From Blakeslea trispora (Eukaryota > Mucoromycota > Mucoromycetes > Mucorales > Choanephoraceae), in assembly GCA_025331445.1 (NCBI GenBank), contig JAIWNE010000054.1, forward strand, positions 62,001-126,000: a DNA stretch of 64,000 nt, given 5' to 3'. Both the position numbers and the translations under genes were made by a program. The notes beneath the pieces were generated by a model, which was given only the letters and a program-made list of their open reading frames with translations, had not been told where the DNA came from and searched no databases. This document shows, one piece after another, positions 46,521 to 59,387 of the stretch (position 1 is its first letter; every line of letters starts with the position of its first letter).

Positions 46521-47686
46521 ATGTTCACAGCTACTACAACCACATACGAACCTATCCTTGATAACGGTCAAGGCGTTATCGATCCTGACGTTTATTTTCA
46601 GATCAACCAACCACCTGTTGATCTGCCTGAGTTTGAGTCAAAGTTGAGCGCGTTCGTTGACTATCATAAAGAGAAACAAAGTAAAGTTGTGTTCATCACT
46701 GTAAGTCAGAGCTCAAGCGAATCAAGACAACACTGTAGACTAATGTCTTTACTTAGAGTGGTGGCACTACTGTTCCCTTGGAGAATCAAACAGTTCGTTT
46801 TATCGATAATTTCAGTAACGGCACGCGTGGTGCTACTTCTGCTGAATACTTTTTAGAGGCAGGTTATGCTGTTGTATTTATGCATCGCCAAAACAGTATA
46901 CAGCCTTATCACCGTCATTTCATACCTTCCAACTTGGGATTTCTGGATTATATGGAACCAAAAGAAGATGGCACAGTGCAAGGTAAAGAAAAATAAAAAA
47001 ATCAGACATGTGGATGTCGATTGACAAGAGTGAATGATTAGTACGTGCTGAATATGCCAACAAAATGCACACTATTCTCAAGAAATACAACCAAGCCAAA
47101 CAAGAAAATCGCATTTTGATGCTTGAGTTTATCACTCTACCCGAATATCTCTTTAAGCTTCAGTCAGGTACCAAAATCTTTGCTCGTTTGCAAGAAAAGG
47201 CCATGTATTATTTAGCAGCTGCTGTCAGTGATTTCTTTATCCGATCCGAAAAGATGGCTGAACACAAAATACAATCCCGTGATGGAGGTTTGACATTGAC
47301 GTTGGATCAAGTACCCAAGTTCTTGAAGCCCTTAGTAAGTCATTGGGCATCTAAGGGATTGATTGTTTCTTTCAAGGTAAGTGGAAAGACAAAAGAGAGA
47401 GAAAGAGAGATATTCATGTGTATGATTTGGGCTATAGCTTGAGACAGATGATAATTTGTTGGTGCCTAAAGCCCGTCAAGCATTGACTCGATATGGCCAT
47501 CAAGTTGTGATTGGCAATATGCTCAAGACTCGTAAACAGACAGTGACATTGATCACACAGAACAATCAGAGTGTCTTGTCACTTTCAAAAGAAGAAATGG
47601 ATCAGGATTTAGAGATAGAGAGCAAGATCATTCCCGAACTCGTTCGTATTCATCAAAACTGGATCACATCTGGTCTCACAGAATAA
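46521..47686 (+). CDS. CAB2: Phosphopantothenate-cysteine ligase
   Basis: Four exons: 46521-46700, 46757-46982, 47042-47376, 47438-47686, 329 aa. It joins 4'-phosphopantothenate and cysteine, the second step of CoA synthesis, in the cytosol. Family signatures visible: [24 protein letters not shown] at the exon 1/2 join (nucleotide and dimer region), [24 protein letters not shown], and HKIQS. The C-terminal part has SFKLETD and VIGNMLKTR as in eukaryotic PPCS. Length fits the stand-alone eukaryotic enzyme (~310-365 aa) rather than the bacterial CoaBC fusion. The yeast name is given by homology. Confidence 0.9.
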
Positions 47687-48615
47687 ACATCATGATTGTA
47701 TAGTGCAAATTGGCATCATTCAGAAAAAGTAGAATTTCCTTGTGTTTAAGAGAGAGATTGTTGGTATATCTATAGTCAATGATGAAATTCATATTAAAAA
47801 CAATATCAAGACACTGATGAGTTCAGACATTCAATCTATGCTTAGTCTAATCACCAGTATCAGTTCAAATGCTTGTTTCTGATTTAAGGTAAAGTGAATG
47901 GCAGACAGACTTTGAGAATACTGTTGAATTGAAATATGAGAGTTTAAATGTCAGAGTTAATACTATAGATTGATTATCCAGAGACTGAAAAAAAAAACTA
48001 CTCTCCTTATTTCTTGGTGTTGGAGTAACTGTGTAATGCACTTCTTTTAGGAGAAAACCCTATGTATGACATCAACACAGCAAGAACATCAAGTAGCCAA
48101 GAAGAGAAAAGAGTTGACCGAAATGTAATCCATTAGTAACTCAGTAGCATGACAGCGATCTCAAACTCAACAGTGCCTGAGTAAAGAGTCCCCTCTTTTT
48201 CTTTTTTTAGAGCTTGGGAAAATACACAGTCAGCATCATTCAAATGGCAATACATACTGTAGCATCTATATCCATCATTTGGAATTCAACAGAGAATGTC
48301 CACTATATTCTCTTTACTTTATAGTATTGACTATAAAACCAATTTGTTCTGCTTGTAGAAAAAAAAGAAGGCTTGTTTATCAGTGCAATGTTTAAAATGA
48401 CTGTGCTTTGTATCACCTTAAATAAAATAAGCAACGTAAAAATGATATCACTTGTCTGCTGAAGTCCTTCTGTTTGTATTTTCCAATCATCTTCTCTCTT
48501 TTTTTTTAAAAAAAATGACCGACATCACATCGGTCTTAAAAATAAGATGTTTTGACAACATGTGAAACATGCTTTTTGGAATATACACTGTGAAAAAAAA
48601 AAGTAGTAGAAACAG

Positions 48616-48657
48616 TGACGTGATGTTCATCATTTACCGAATTTAGTAATGACGTAA
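48616..48657. promoter_or_regulatory. Two CRE/ATF-like TGACGT sites upstream of CsbD-like 2
   Basis: TGACGT at 48616-48621 and TGACGTAA at 48650-48657, 100-140 nt upstream of the start codon and just upstream of the TATA box. TGACGT is the core bound by bZIP factors of the ATF/CREB group (Atf1/Sko1), which drive stress genes in fungi. Suggestive only. Confidence 0.4.
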
Positions 48658-48673
48658 ATCAATCCTAATAAAG

Positions 48674-48680
48674 TATAAAA
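48674..48680 (+). promoter_or_regulatory. TATA box of CsbD-like 2
   Basis: TATAAAA 77 nt upstream of the ATG, a spacing close to that of the paralogue at 18089 (~62 nt). Confidence 0.6.
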
Positions 48681-48756
48681 GAGAAGCTTGTTTTGTCCTC
48701 TTTTTTTTTTCTCAATCAATCAATTACTTTTACTTAATCTAAATCAAATCAACAAA

Positions 48757-49053
48757 ATGGACTCCCCCTCAAGAACTGAAGCTAAGAAGGACCAATTCGT
48801 TGGCTCTGTCAAGGAAAACGTAGGTAGCGCTGTTGGTAACGAATCTATGCAAGCCAAGGGTCAAACCCAAAATGCTGCTGGTCACGGTCAAGAAACTGCT
48901 GCCAATGTCACTGACTATGTCAAGGGTACTATGGATCAAGTTGCTGGTGCTGTCAAGGGTGCTGTTAACTCTCTTACTGGTAACACTGGTGATGAAGCTG
49001 CCAACAAGATGCAACAAAAGAAGGGTGAAGCTCAAAAGGAATGGAGCTCTTAA
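48757..49053 (+). CDS. CsbD-like stress-response protein 2
   Basis: Single-exon 98-aa paralogue of the protein at 17796-18089. The first 16 and most later residues are identical; substitutions are conservative (A/V, I/V, L/V, T/N, T/A, E/Q). The last four residues differ (EWSS in place of NLA). Same hydrophilic Gly/Lys/Ala/Gln composition with VKGTMDQVAGAVKGAVNSLTG. Codon bias is again strong (GGT, GCT, ACT, AAG), as in highly expressed genes. Upstream: C/T-rich leader, TATA box and two TGACGT sites. It converges on the ARID2-like gene, 80 bp away. Confidence 0.85.
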   Translation: MDSPSRTEAKKDQFVGSVKENVGSAVGNESMQAKGQTQNAAGHGQETAANVTDYVKGTMDQVAGAVKGAVNSLTGNTGDEAANKMQQKKGEAQKEWSS

Positions 49054-49133
49054 GACTATAGAAACATTATCATGTAAATAATTTTCTTTGTGAATAAACT
49101 TCAAGTTTAATGTATAAAAAAAATAAGGCAACA

Positions 49134-51600
49134 TTAAACAGCCTGTAATTCGTTAAGCACAGTCAGAATGTATTTGGATACTTTGGGTCTTTGGATGGCC
49201 AAGAGACCCAATTCATTCTCATAGGGAAGATAAAATGTATGATGTTGCTTATGTCTTGCCAGATTCCTTAATAATAGCGCAGATGTTAATGGAATACCAG
49301 AGACCTCTGTATCATCAATTGGCATTTTGGATATCGCAAATGTCTTTTTCTGTGGAGCTTGTTTCTTGACCTTGCCTGCAAAATGAGTGCGCATATGTCG
49401 AATGGCCTCTGATCTGTCTTGCATTGTGCGTGTACATTTCATCCAATGGCAATGTCCCTCTGTAGGTGTCTCTAAATGTGTCTTGACAATATGTTTGTGT
49501 AAATCCACTTGGCTATCAAAGCTTTCTTTACATTCTCCCCAATGACAGACTGGGCCTAATTCAAAATAGTCAATAAAAAAAAGATCTTCAATGGCTGTTG
49601 ATTGCTTATTACCGTCTCTTCTTCTTGTAGGTGAATAACGAACGTTTCGTAATACTGTATCCAATGGGTTTGGTTGCTTTGTAAACGACTCTTCTACTGC
49701 TGTTGGTTGAGGGAAAGCAATCTTCAAGACAGTATAAAACTCCTTCATGCCCAATGGTTTTTCTGATCCAAATAGTTTCTGATAAGCTTCAAATACTTCC
49801 CTCAGCACAATTTGATCTTCAGCAGCATGTCCAGTCAGCAATTGATCTTTAAGCCTAAAGATAGTGTTTCAATTATTGTTTCCTTTGTTTTTTTTTAATA
49901 AACTGAACTTTACCATCCGAGGCAGCGATAAGGTTCATCAAGATAGGCATAATTTGTTAAATCAGGAATGGAGGGTTGTTGTGTAATGCTGGTTTCAGGA
50001 ACACGAATCATTTGTGCAGCAGGAATACCATGAATTGTACTGATAGCACCACCACCATTAACAACAGTGGCAGTAGCATGTTGATTAGGTACTAATGAAG
50101 ATTTATAGGATAAAAAGCCTGTCAAGAGACCAATGAGATTACCAGGATAACAACGCAGCAGTTCAGTAGAGAAATTTCCCTTCAAACTTGAGTATTGATA
50201 GAGATATTCTAGTGTGGCTGCCTCAAGTTCCTCATCATCCACCAACAAAAACTGTGCCATACGCTTGATCACTCGCTTATCTGCAAATCCAAGCACACGC
50301 TCATTGGACTCTGTGACTGCCACTCGTGTCAATGCGCGAATAGCACCCAAGATAAATGAACGATCATGTGAAAATAAGGCTTTCATCATTGCTGTCAAAT
50401 AAGCATCGTCGCGGCTAGTCAGTTGAATCTGAGGTGCAATGTTCTCAAGAATATCCAGACAATGTCTGCTAAGTTCACCATAAGCTGATTGAGGTGGTAA
50501 AATGACAGATTGCATCAAAAGAGCACCCAGTCGTTCATGCATTGCTAAGCGACGCACATTCATCTCCAGAAATGAAAAGTTGCGTAAAATATGAAATACT
50601 TGCAACACTCTTTCATAGGCCACTTGCTGTTCTTTTGTACAAAACAAGTTGTTGATACTGTCTGTCTCGAAAGAAGCCTGTTTAAAGAAATCGTCCGTAA
50701 AGTCCAGCAAAAGATCGATTAAGGTGGGTATGAAGTCTAGACAGAAGTTTTCTGATGCGTAAGAGAATTTGATCAATGTGTTGAATGCCCAATCGATTTC
50801 ATTAGGCAAATTGGATTGAAGTGCTAAAAGGATACGTGTCCTGAATTCTTGATCCATAAAGATAGCTTACAAAAGAAAAAGTCAGTCTCATTCTATGATC
50901 ATCATGTTTTAGGCTCCCAATTCACCTTGTGAGTAACCTGCTGTTGTTGTTGATTGTGATGGATGAGTACGCGTGTTTGGCTGAGTAAATGCTGTGCCTG
51001 TATGTCGAGAGGCCATACTGATACTGTTGTTATCTCTGTAAGACATAGGTGATGCTGTTGTCTTTTGTTGACTGGCAAGCAAGTCAGAAGGTGGGTTCCA
51101 TGGTCTCTTCCAAAAGTGCTCCTCTTCCCAACCAAGCTAACAACAACAAGAAAGTGAGTCTATTTTGTTTGTTTGTAAGATTCAAATAGTTAGTTTTGTT
51201 TTACCAAGTATTTTGTATAGACTGCTTTAAGAATATAAGCACTATTTGTACATGTAGCAGGGAAATTAAAAGGATCGCCCACTTGTTTCCAACCACGATT
51301 CGAGGTGACCTACCATAGGTGTTAGTTTCTTTCATTTCGTTTTTTTTTTTTCGCTTCAAGTTTTTTTTTTTTTTTTACTTTCTCGTAACCTCCAGCATCA
51401 ATCACGGTTTTGTAGATTGTCAATAGATTCAGTTTCTTTCCACCCAACACAGGTTCTACTTGTAGAATAGTACTGTAATAGTAAGTCAGTCTACAGGGTA
51501 TTGCGACTCTGAACAAGGCAATTTACCCCTTTCTGTCGTGAAAGGCTTTTAGCTCGTCAATGAATTTATCGTATTCAGCAGTTCTTTCTATCGAGGCCAT
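49134..51600 (-). CDS. ARID2/Rsc9-like chromatin-remodelling subunit
   Basis: Exons on the minus strand: 51600-51527, 51472-51379, 51309-51205, 51136-50926, 50865-49914, 49854-49613, 49555-49134. The 57-nt intron 49612-49556 is in frame and optional from sequence alone, giving 699 aa spliced or 718 unspliced. Order of parts: an ARID DNA-binding domain (~5-112: FIDELKAFHDRKG, LTIYKTVIDAGGYEKV, W..V...FNFP), an armadillo-like helical region (~190-480), an RFX-like segment (LGWLKDQLLTGHAAED..REVFEAYQKLFG), and two C2H2-type fingers (CHWGEC..H..H; CHWMKC..H..H). This layout is that of ARID2/Rsc9, a subunit of RSC/PBAF nucleosome remodelling complexes in the nucleus. Confidence 0.82.
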
Positions 51601-53259
51601 CGTGCTTTTTGTTTCTATCCAGTGAATATTTGAAAAAATAAAAAAAAATAAAAATAAAGTCGCGCGTGAAAATAGCTGCACTTTGTGTGACCGCTATTTG
51701 TAAGATGAAGGGGGGGGGGCAGATATTTTGAGTATCGAGCAAAGTTATAGTTGTAACAAATCTACACCACAAGAACCTCAGGGCATCTGAGGACTGTATA
51801 ATACAATCACTCAAAAAAATAACCCTCATAATTGACACATAAAAGTTTAGAAAAAGAAAAAAGTTGAATGCTATTGGTTTCTCAGTAGATGTAACTTATT
51901 ATCTCAACCATCATTTTATGAATATCCCTAGAGAAATATCTAGTAAGCTTGCATGAATAAAAAAAAAGGGGGGGGGGGTTGCATATTCAATCTCAGACAA
52001 AGAAAGTGCTATCACAAAGAGAACATAGGACATGTCAATACCTCGAAAAAAGAGTCAAGCAGTTGGTCATTTAAGATGGTTTTGGAATACAAGTATGAAT
52101 GCCACTGTTAACATCTGAGGTTTACTTATAGAATAGGTAATGCTAAGAACGTATTCTTCAATCAATGGACCAGCTGCATCAACAAGAGGTCAACAAAGTC
52201 AGAGACCACAAATCCGAAGAGATGAACCAAGTTTATATTTGTGAACAGATGCACCCAAAGTAATTTGTTAGATGTCAAAATAAGATAAACAATGGCTGTT
52301 TGCTAGAATAAAGAATTAATGATACAGAATGCTATCTGTGTCAGGAACTTGTATGAGTGAAACAACCATGGAGGTAAGGGTCTTCAAGTAACTCACTAGA
52401 TTAATCATTGCAACATGCCGATACATGCGTATGATGAGGGCCTTGTTCCAGTCAATGTCATTTATCAATGAGTCTTGCTCATTTGACAGTCTTTCGGATA
52501 GTTGCGGTTGTTTATTTAAGCTCATATTAACTATATCACGTTGTGTGCATGATACAATAAGAGGCATTGCATAAAGCAAGTATAATTTGAATAACCACTT
52601 GGAGCGATTTCTGACTATGAGGATTTAGAACATATATTGTGATACCCTATGTATATCTGTTGAACAAACAGTATAGAGACAAGCATTAGCACTAATCACT
52701 CAAAAGAAAAAAAAAGTGTATGGCCTCTGAAAGAACAAATAGGAGAGACATGTTATCAAATTGAACTGCAGAGAGAGAGACCGAATAGGTTCTTCAAGAC
52801 TTGAAGTCGAAATCAAAAGCAGTCTTGAAAAGATACTACCGTTCATGAACTATGAGGATCAAAGAATAGACTCAATAGAAAGAAGAAAATTCTATGAGTA
52901 TGCTTGATGGTCTATCATAAAATATCAAAATCCGTCAAAGGATAATAGAGTAACAGCGAGACCACTAAAGAAACACATCATGCTATTGCCACAGTTCGAC
53001 CATATGAAGTCTATAGAGAGAGATGAGGGAAAAACAAGCGTGTCAATATTCTGATGGGAGAATTCTGAAGGGTTTAATGAAGCAATACAGACGAGATAGT
53101 GTTAAAGTATTCATGTATGCAAACAAATTAAAACCCGACAATACAAATATTTAAAGTACCGTGCGCAACAATTTGCTATTTAAGTGGATTTACTTTTCTT
53201 TTCCTTTTTTTTTTCTTTTCTTCTTTTTCTAATACATAGTATTAATTATATAAAGAAAA
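51601..53259. other. 1.7 kb divergent intergenic region
   Basis: Between the ARID2-like gene (-) and NADP-IDH (+). Homopolymer runs of G (51710-51719, 51969-51978) and A. No frame with coding character. The last ~70 bp is a C/T tract leading to the IDH start. Confidence 0.5.
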
Positions 53260-54781
53260 ATGGCTGGTAAAATCGTTGTACAAAACCCTGTTGTAGACCT
53301 TGATGGTGATGAAATGACCAGAATCATTTGGCAATTGATTAAAGACAAGCTCATCTTGCCTTACCTTGACCTTGACATCAAGTATTTCGATCTTAGTGTC
53401 GAGAATCGTGATGCTGTAAAGTGAATTCATAACCACTGTGTTACCCTTTTCTGTTTTTCTAATATTCTTTTCAATTTAGACTGATGACCAAGTAACAATA
53501 GATGCTGCCGAGGCTATCAAGAAGTACAACGTAGGTATCAAGTGTGCTACTATTACCCCTGATGAAGCCCGTGTAGAAGGTAATGTATACACCGAGAGGT
53601 TTTCCTTTTTATGTTTCTCATATGTCTTTTTGGTGGTGAACTTGGATAGAATTCAAGTTAAAGAAAATGTGGAAGTCACCCAATGGTACTATTCGTAACA
53701 TCTTGAATGGTACTGTCTTCCGTGAACCCATCATTGTCAAGACATTACCCAAGTTGGTTCCTGGTTGGACTAATCCTATTATTGTTGGAAGACACGCTCA
53801 CGGTGACCAGGTAAGAAAGATAGCTTCCTTTCTTGGATAATCTAATTGCGCATGATTGATCTTTTTTTTTTTTCTAAATAGTACCGTGCTACTGACTTTG
53901 TTGCTCCTGGTCCCGGTACATTTGAAATTGTCTACACACCTGCAGACGGCTCTGAACCCAAAAAGATGCAAGTCTTTCAATTTGAAAAATCAGGAGGTGT
54001 CGGTATGGCCATGTACAACACAGACGAATCTATTGAAGGTTTTGCTCATGCATGTTTCCGCATTGCTCTTGAACGTAAGATGCCTCTCTACTTGTCTACC
54101 AAGAACACCATCTTGAAGGCCTATGATGGTCGATTCAAGGACATCTTCCAAGCTATCTATGAAAAGCAATACAAGGCAGACTTTGATGCTGCTGGCATTT
54201 GGTATGAGCATCGTTTGATTGACGATATGGTTGCTCAAGCTCTTAAGTCTGATGGTAACTTTGTCTGGGCTACAAAGAACTATGACGGTGATGTTCAATC
54301 AGACATTGTTGCTCAAGGTTATGGCTCTCTCGGTCTCATGACCTCTGTACTTTACACCCCCGATGGTAAGACAGTTGAAGCCGAAGCTGCTCATGGTACT
54401 GTAACCAGACATTACCGAGAACACCAAAAGGGCAACAAGACTTCAACTAATCCAATTGCTTCCATCTTTGCCTGGACCCGAGGTCTTGAACACCGTGCCA
54501 AATTGGACAACAACCCAGATTTACTTCAATTCTGTAAAGATCTTGAAAAGGCTTGTATTGAAACAATTGAAGTTGACAAGCATATGACCAAGGATTTAGC
54601 TTTGATTATTTATGGCAAGAGGTAAGGAAGAAAAAAATCAAATAGATTAGAAAGCAGTCTTTTAAGTATGTTAATCCTCTCTTTCAATAGCATGACTTCT
54701 GAACATTACTCTACTACAGAGCTCTTCTTGCAACAAATTGCTGACAAATTGGCTTCTATTCGTAACCGTGCCTCTCTTTAA
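53260..54781 (+). CDS. NADP-dependent isocitrate dehydrogenase
   Basis: Five exons: 53260-53415, 53480-53579, 53650-53810, 53882-54621, 54691-54781, 415 aa, the usual length of the homodimeric eukaryotic NADP-IDH. It oxidatively decarboxylates isocitrate to 2-oxoglutarate, making NADPH. Visible signatures: [12 protein letters not shown] at the N-terminus, [31 protein letters not shown] (substrate site), [14 protein letters not shown], and [14 protein letters not shown] (NADP-binding side). There is no mitochondrial presequence before [10 protein letters not shown], and the C-terminus RASL is not a canonical PTS1, so a cytosolic form is likely. TATA-like TATATAA lies 12 nt before the ATG, too close to act as a TATA box. 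Confidence 0.95.
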
Positions 54782-55281
54782 GCTTCCAAAATAAATAGAT
54801 TTGTTTACTCATTTTTTTTCTCACAGTGTTTTTCACATGCATTTATGCTTTTTTTCACATACATTTTCGTGCGCCATCAATAAAAAGGTAAAACGATCAT
54901 CCGAGTTTGTGGGGAAAATCGTATTTGCGTGTCAAATTAAGAAAAAAAGGAACATTTTAATCGGACAAAATGGAAATTTACAAGCTTCAAGTCCAATTGG
55001 GCACTTTTTCAAGCTCCATTTGGATCATTACTTAATCATCATTTCTAGATTATTTTCTACATTGCTTTATTCGAATAGACATTTAACAACAGGGAATTTT
55101 TTTTATAAAGACTATATTGGTCACATTTTTGGCAAGAGAGGGAAAGAATTAACTAATTCTGAAGAAAAAAAAAAGCCATTTCGTTTGTTTAACTGATCTT
55201 TGAAAATGCATCAAGGATAAAGATCATCGAAGCAGATACTAACGACACCATCATAAAAGAAGTGACTATTAAGAAAGAGAG

Positions 55282-55443
55282 ATGATGACATTGCAATGCT
55301 TACTCTTTAGAAGGCCGTAAGTGGTGTTTGTACCACTTGAAGGAAAAGCTCATAAAGTCCAAAGAAGCAGCTCAAGCTGCAAATGTGAATGATGACGCTG
55401 CGTACAAGTGGGGAAAAAAGCATTTAAAGAGGATTCGGAAGGA
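55282..55443 (+). pseudogene. Coding relic, unknown family
   Basis: An open stretch with clear protein character (LEGRKWCLYHLKEKL, then KEAAQAANVNDDAAYKWGKK) runs to a stop at ~55447. The same frame resumes afterwards with several stops to ~55690. No ATG start and no convincing splice sites. It looks like a decayed gene or transposon fragment. Confidence 0.4.
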
Positions 55444-56631
55444 GTGAATTCATACGAACAAGACAACTGTTGGTTCTAACAGGCTAGTCAACGAGCTTGG
55501 TGAGGATTATGAGCACCCTTTGATCATTTTTCTTTTATGAGGATGCTTCTGCGACTATTTAGGACGCAGTCAATGATTTGGCATCAAGCTTTGCTGGGTA
55601 AGATACCAAGAAACAGATATACTACAGGCGTGCTGCTCTAGTGTACCGTTTTCTAAAATCTTTCTAAGAACAGTTTATAATCCCTCAAATATTTTGTCTG
55701 TGAGTTATGGGTTTTGAGATCCTTTACTTGTATGTCTTGAACCAGAGCTTCCAATTAGCAGTACTTCTTTTGTTTTCCTTGACACAATTTCTTCTATCTC
55801 ACTGCTATTCAGAAATTTATGAAAGAGAGAGAATGGGTTCAACAAAACAAGTAGAAATTTAAGCTAGTTTGCCATGAACCGAAGTTGTTTGTTTATAATT
55901 CAAAGAGTATCTTTGTGGTTATTGGATGTTCTGAATAAGAGAACTAAGACAGAGCGTAGGAGAATCTAATAAATTAAAGAACCATAGTTGATGATTGTCA
56001 ATTAGCAATCAGCAGCTTTGTTTGCCTGAGTGAATTATCTCATTGAATGACAAGCGATGTTTGCAGAAGGCTCTTGATGTATTTGCTTCATTTACAGAAA
56101 AAAAAATTAGAAAGCGCCAATTTCCATAAGCATGACTGTAAAGAGGAAAAAAAATAGGGACAAACTTTAAAAGCTATCCTCAACAGATTACCGAATCGAA
56201 GGGAAGAGAAAGAAAAAGAAGCATATTTTGTTATTTTATTGATTTTCATTTTTGAATCTTTAAAAGAAACAAAAAAGCATTTCGATTTGTTGACAAGATC
56301 TGTTTCATTGAGGGTAAATGCTGTCGCTTTTTTCTTTGCCAAATCAAACATACCAGGCGAAACCATTGCAAATACAATATTTCTCATTATTTTGTAACCG
56401 GCAAAGTATGAAATAGTATGAATGATTGACAACAAGCATTTTGGGCTGTAAATATCGTACAAGATGCAGACTAACAGTCTATCTTTACATGTGTAGACTG
56501 AAAGAGGGATAAAAGCAGACAGGGAATGTGTCTCTTGAGATCTCTTTATTTAGAAAGCAGAGACGGGAAGCTCATGAGGAAAAGACTTTTTTGCTTAGTT
56601 GCCACTTTGACCAGAGTGACAAGGTAGACTC

Positions 56632-56695
56632 AAAGAAAGCAAAAGAGAAAGCAAAAGAGAAAGCGAAAGCGAAAGAGAAAGCGAAAGAGAAAGAC
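56632..56695 (+). repeat. Short tandem repeat (GCAAAAGAGAAA-type)
   Basis: About ten units of AAAGC(A/G)AAAGAGA type. In one frame it encodes a KAKEKAKEK run, but no gene is supported around it. Confidence 0.8.
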
Positions 56696-56957
56696 AGAAA
56701 CTCAAGCAAAAGTAAAGACAGTTATAGAGACTAGTGATGTCTGTAAGTATTATTGTGGAACAAGATAGAAAATAGACTTTTTATTTAGGTGAAGAGAAAA
56801 AGTGTTAAACACGATAAAAAAACTCTTCTTAAGGCAATCTGAGAAGGTATATGGTGGTTCAGATGCGGCAAATACTGTCAAGATACAGTTGGATAGGCAC
56901 ATTTGGATAGACACATTTGGATAGGCACAGTTGGAAGCAGAGATGGAAGCAGAATCA

Positions 56958-57034
56958 GAGACAGAATTAGAGACAGAATTAGAGACAGAATTAGAGACAG
57001 AATTAGAGACAGAATTAGAGACAGAATTAGAGAC
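56958..57034 (+). repeat. 14-bp tandem repeat
   Basis: Five to six near-perfect copies of AGACAGAATTAGAG, preceded (56890-56935) by three copies of an ~17-bp TTGGATAGGCACA unit. Confidence 0.9.
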
Positions 57035-59329
57035 CCAGCAAGGCATCAGTAAAGGCATCAGCAAAGGCAAGTCTTGAGTTGTTTAGTAATAGAGTCACCT
57101 CCAACAACAAAGCAAGACAAGAAAAGTAAGAACGCAGAGGGTAAGCCTTCCTTGACTTACTTTTTTGAATAAGCCAAAGAAGACTCAGTTCTGTTCGCAC
57201 TATCCCAAATCCTTAGCAACCCCATACCAGTCAACTAACGAGGAATAGTACAAGTATGTCTGTACCCGCTTCCTCTGCCCAGATCCCTACAGGACACACT
57301 CATAGTGTTAACAGATCAGGCGGCGTAATTGCCCTCAGTCATTCCGACTTCAGTCCCAATACTAGAAAATGAGGGTCGTTCGCGAAAATGGACTAGATTC
57401 CGGTCGTAAGCCACTTTATATAGGATCAGGAAAGGCAGCATCAGTCTTTGTCCTTACCCCCCATCAAGCTTGAAGTAGAGGCAGAAGCACCAAGAGAAGA
57501 AGAGAGAGAGCAGAGAGAGGCAGAGAGAACGAGTAAAAAGGATTTGTAGAGCTTGAAAGCATTTGTAGTTTTGTAGTTTTGTAGTTTTGTAGATGGAAAG
57601 GCACGCGTATTTTCTTCTTTTTTGTAGATAACGTTCTTTTTTGCTCTTGGTGCAATAATAGACTTGCGTAGATTGCAGATTTTTAGGCTATAAACGATAA
57701 AGCAAGTTAGATAACAGCATTATTAAAGAAGAGTATTTTGTTACTTGCCTTTGAGGTTGTCTGGGTGACAAAGTTTCAAGATGTAGTTGATTTGACTTTG
57801 ATAAAGAGAGAGAGGAAAAAAAGAGGGAGAAAATGATCATTACGTTCTATTTACTTCAAATACACACTGAAAAAAAAACCAGTCATCCAATCAGAGCCTG
57901 GCATCTCTCCATTCACTTATCTATCAGTAAAAAGAAAAAAAAACATGTGATAACCAATAGGATCAGTAAATTAGAGGGCGTTGAGAAGTAAACAAACTAA
58001 GAGATGCCATGCTATTTCATGCCGACATTCACTCTCCTGTATTTTTGATTGTGACAGCCAAACTCCTCTTTAATTTGCAGTGATACTTGTCCAACAAGTC
58101 AGATAAGCTTAAAAGATGGCATTCGAGAAAAGAAGAAGAGTGAAGAATGAACAAGTATTGCTGTCATCTAAACAAAATAATAATAAGCAGTTTCATTTGT
58201 ACTCATCTGGGTTGAAAAGGCTATATATATACATATATATATATAATTCCACAGAAGCTATCAAGCATAGCTTCTTAGCACTGGAAACTAAGATGAAGCC
58301 GTTTGTTCCTTTAATGGTAGGCAGTAGAGACCGCTAAATGCAAAGTACCAGTAATTGGTACTATGTAAGTTATATTCTGTAACCTCATTAGCTTGGGCTT
58401 GCATGTATATTTTCTTTTGCTCTTTTTCTGAGGAATATGTGAAAACAAAACAAAATAAAATAAAAAGGAAATCAATGATTGAGACAATCAAATTCTGTTC
58501 TTTGTGTGAGGATTGAGTCTTAAGAAAGTTTTTGGCTTTGATGCCATATATAACTTGTTTAGAGCATGCTTGACAGCCAAATGAAGACAATGAGACAGAA
58601 TTCTGATATTTTTGGAGCCAAACAAAATACACTTTAAAATCAGAAATACAAGCATATTGGAAAGTTCATATTGATAACAATAATAACCAGAAATAAATAT
58701 TATACAACAACCTCTCTAATAGAGATATACAGCATTTTTATAAACCGTTGCTTATAGTGCAGAATGTCAATATAAAGGGAACACTAGTATACAACAATAG
58801 TACCTCAACCCTGTAAATCAAACACAGCTAATCCTCACAATCAGACAAGTAAATCCTTAGTGCTTCCGATTCCAAAAGTAGAGCATATGTCTTTCTCTCA
58901 AGAGAAAAAACCATCTTGACAGCTATCTCAGAGCCCAAACATAAAAAAGAACAAGAAAACAAAGTTACACAGTGCTTGGATCCAGATCTTCATTGGAGAC
59001 AACAATTCATCTCTCTTTTTTTTTCAAAGTAAATCAAACGAGATGTAACCCTTTCGTTCGAATGTTATTATCCAGCACTGATTCTTTCTTTCTTTCTTTC
59101 TTTCTTACAACTGGCTCAAAGGGGTATCAGCATTTATTTGATGCTTTAGATTAGGCGGATAAGCCACCAATCAATACTTTGAAATTGAGTGTGTGTCTTC
59201 TCAAAAATACTCAGTTACTGTAGTGACAAGCATGACTGGCTAAATTGGCTTGTCTTGTGTTGTTCGGTCCAACTATGCTTTTATTCATTTTTGAACATAA
59301 CGAGGTCTCGGCTAGAAGTACCTTTTTTT

Positions 59330-59387
59330 TCTTTTCTTTTCTTTTCTTTTCTTTTCTTTTCTTTTCTTTTCTTTTCTTTTCTTTTCT
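59330..59387. repeat. (CTTTT)n microsatellite
   Basis: About eleven and a half pentanucleotide units without interruption. Confidence 0.95.

Larger units (their letters stand above)
47687..48756. other. 1.1 kb intergenic region upstream of CsbD-like 2
   Basis: No gene seen. Regulatory-looking items are near its end: a GACCGA...TCGGTC inverted repeat (~48517-48535), TGACGT at 48616-48621, TGACGTAA at 48650-48657 and TATAAAA at 48674-48680. Confidence 0.5.

Noticed and set aside
47778..47885. C/D-box snoRNA candidate (ATGATGA ... CTGA) downstream of the ligase gene
   Set aside because: The box C- and D-like strings are present, but the flanks do not form a terminal stem, and spacing of the inner boxes is wrong.
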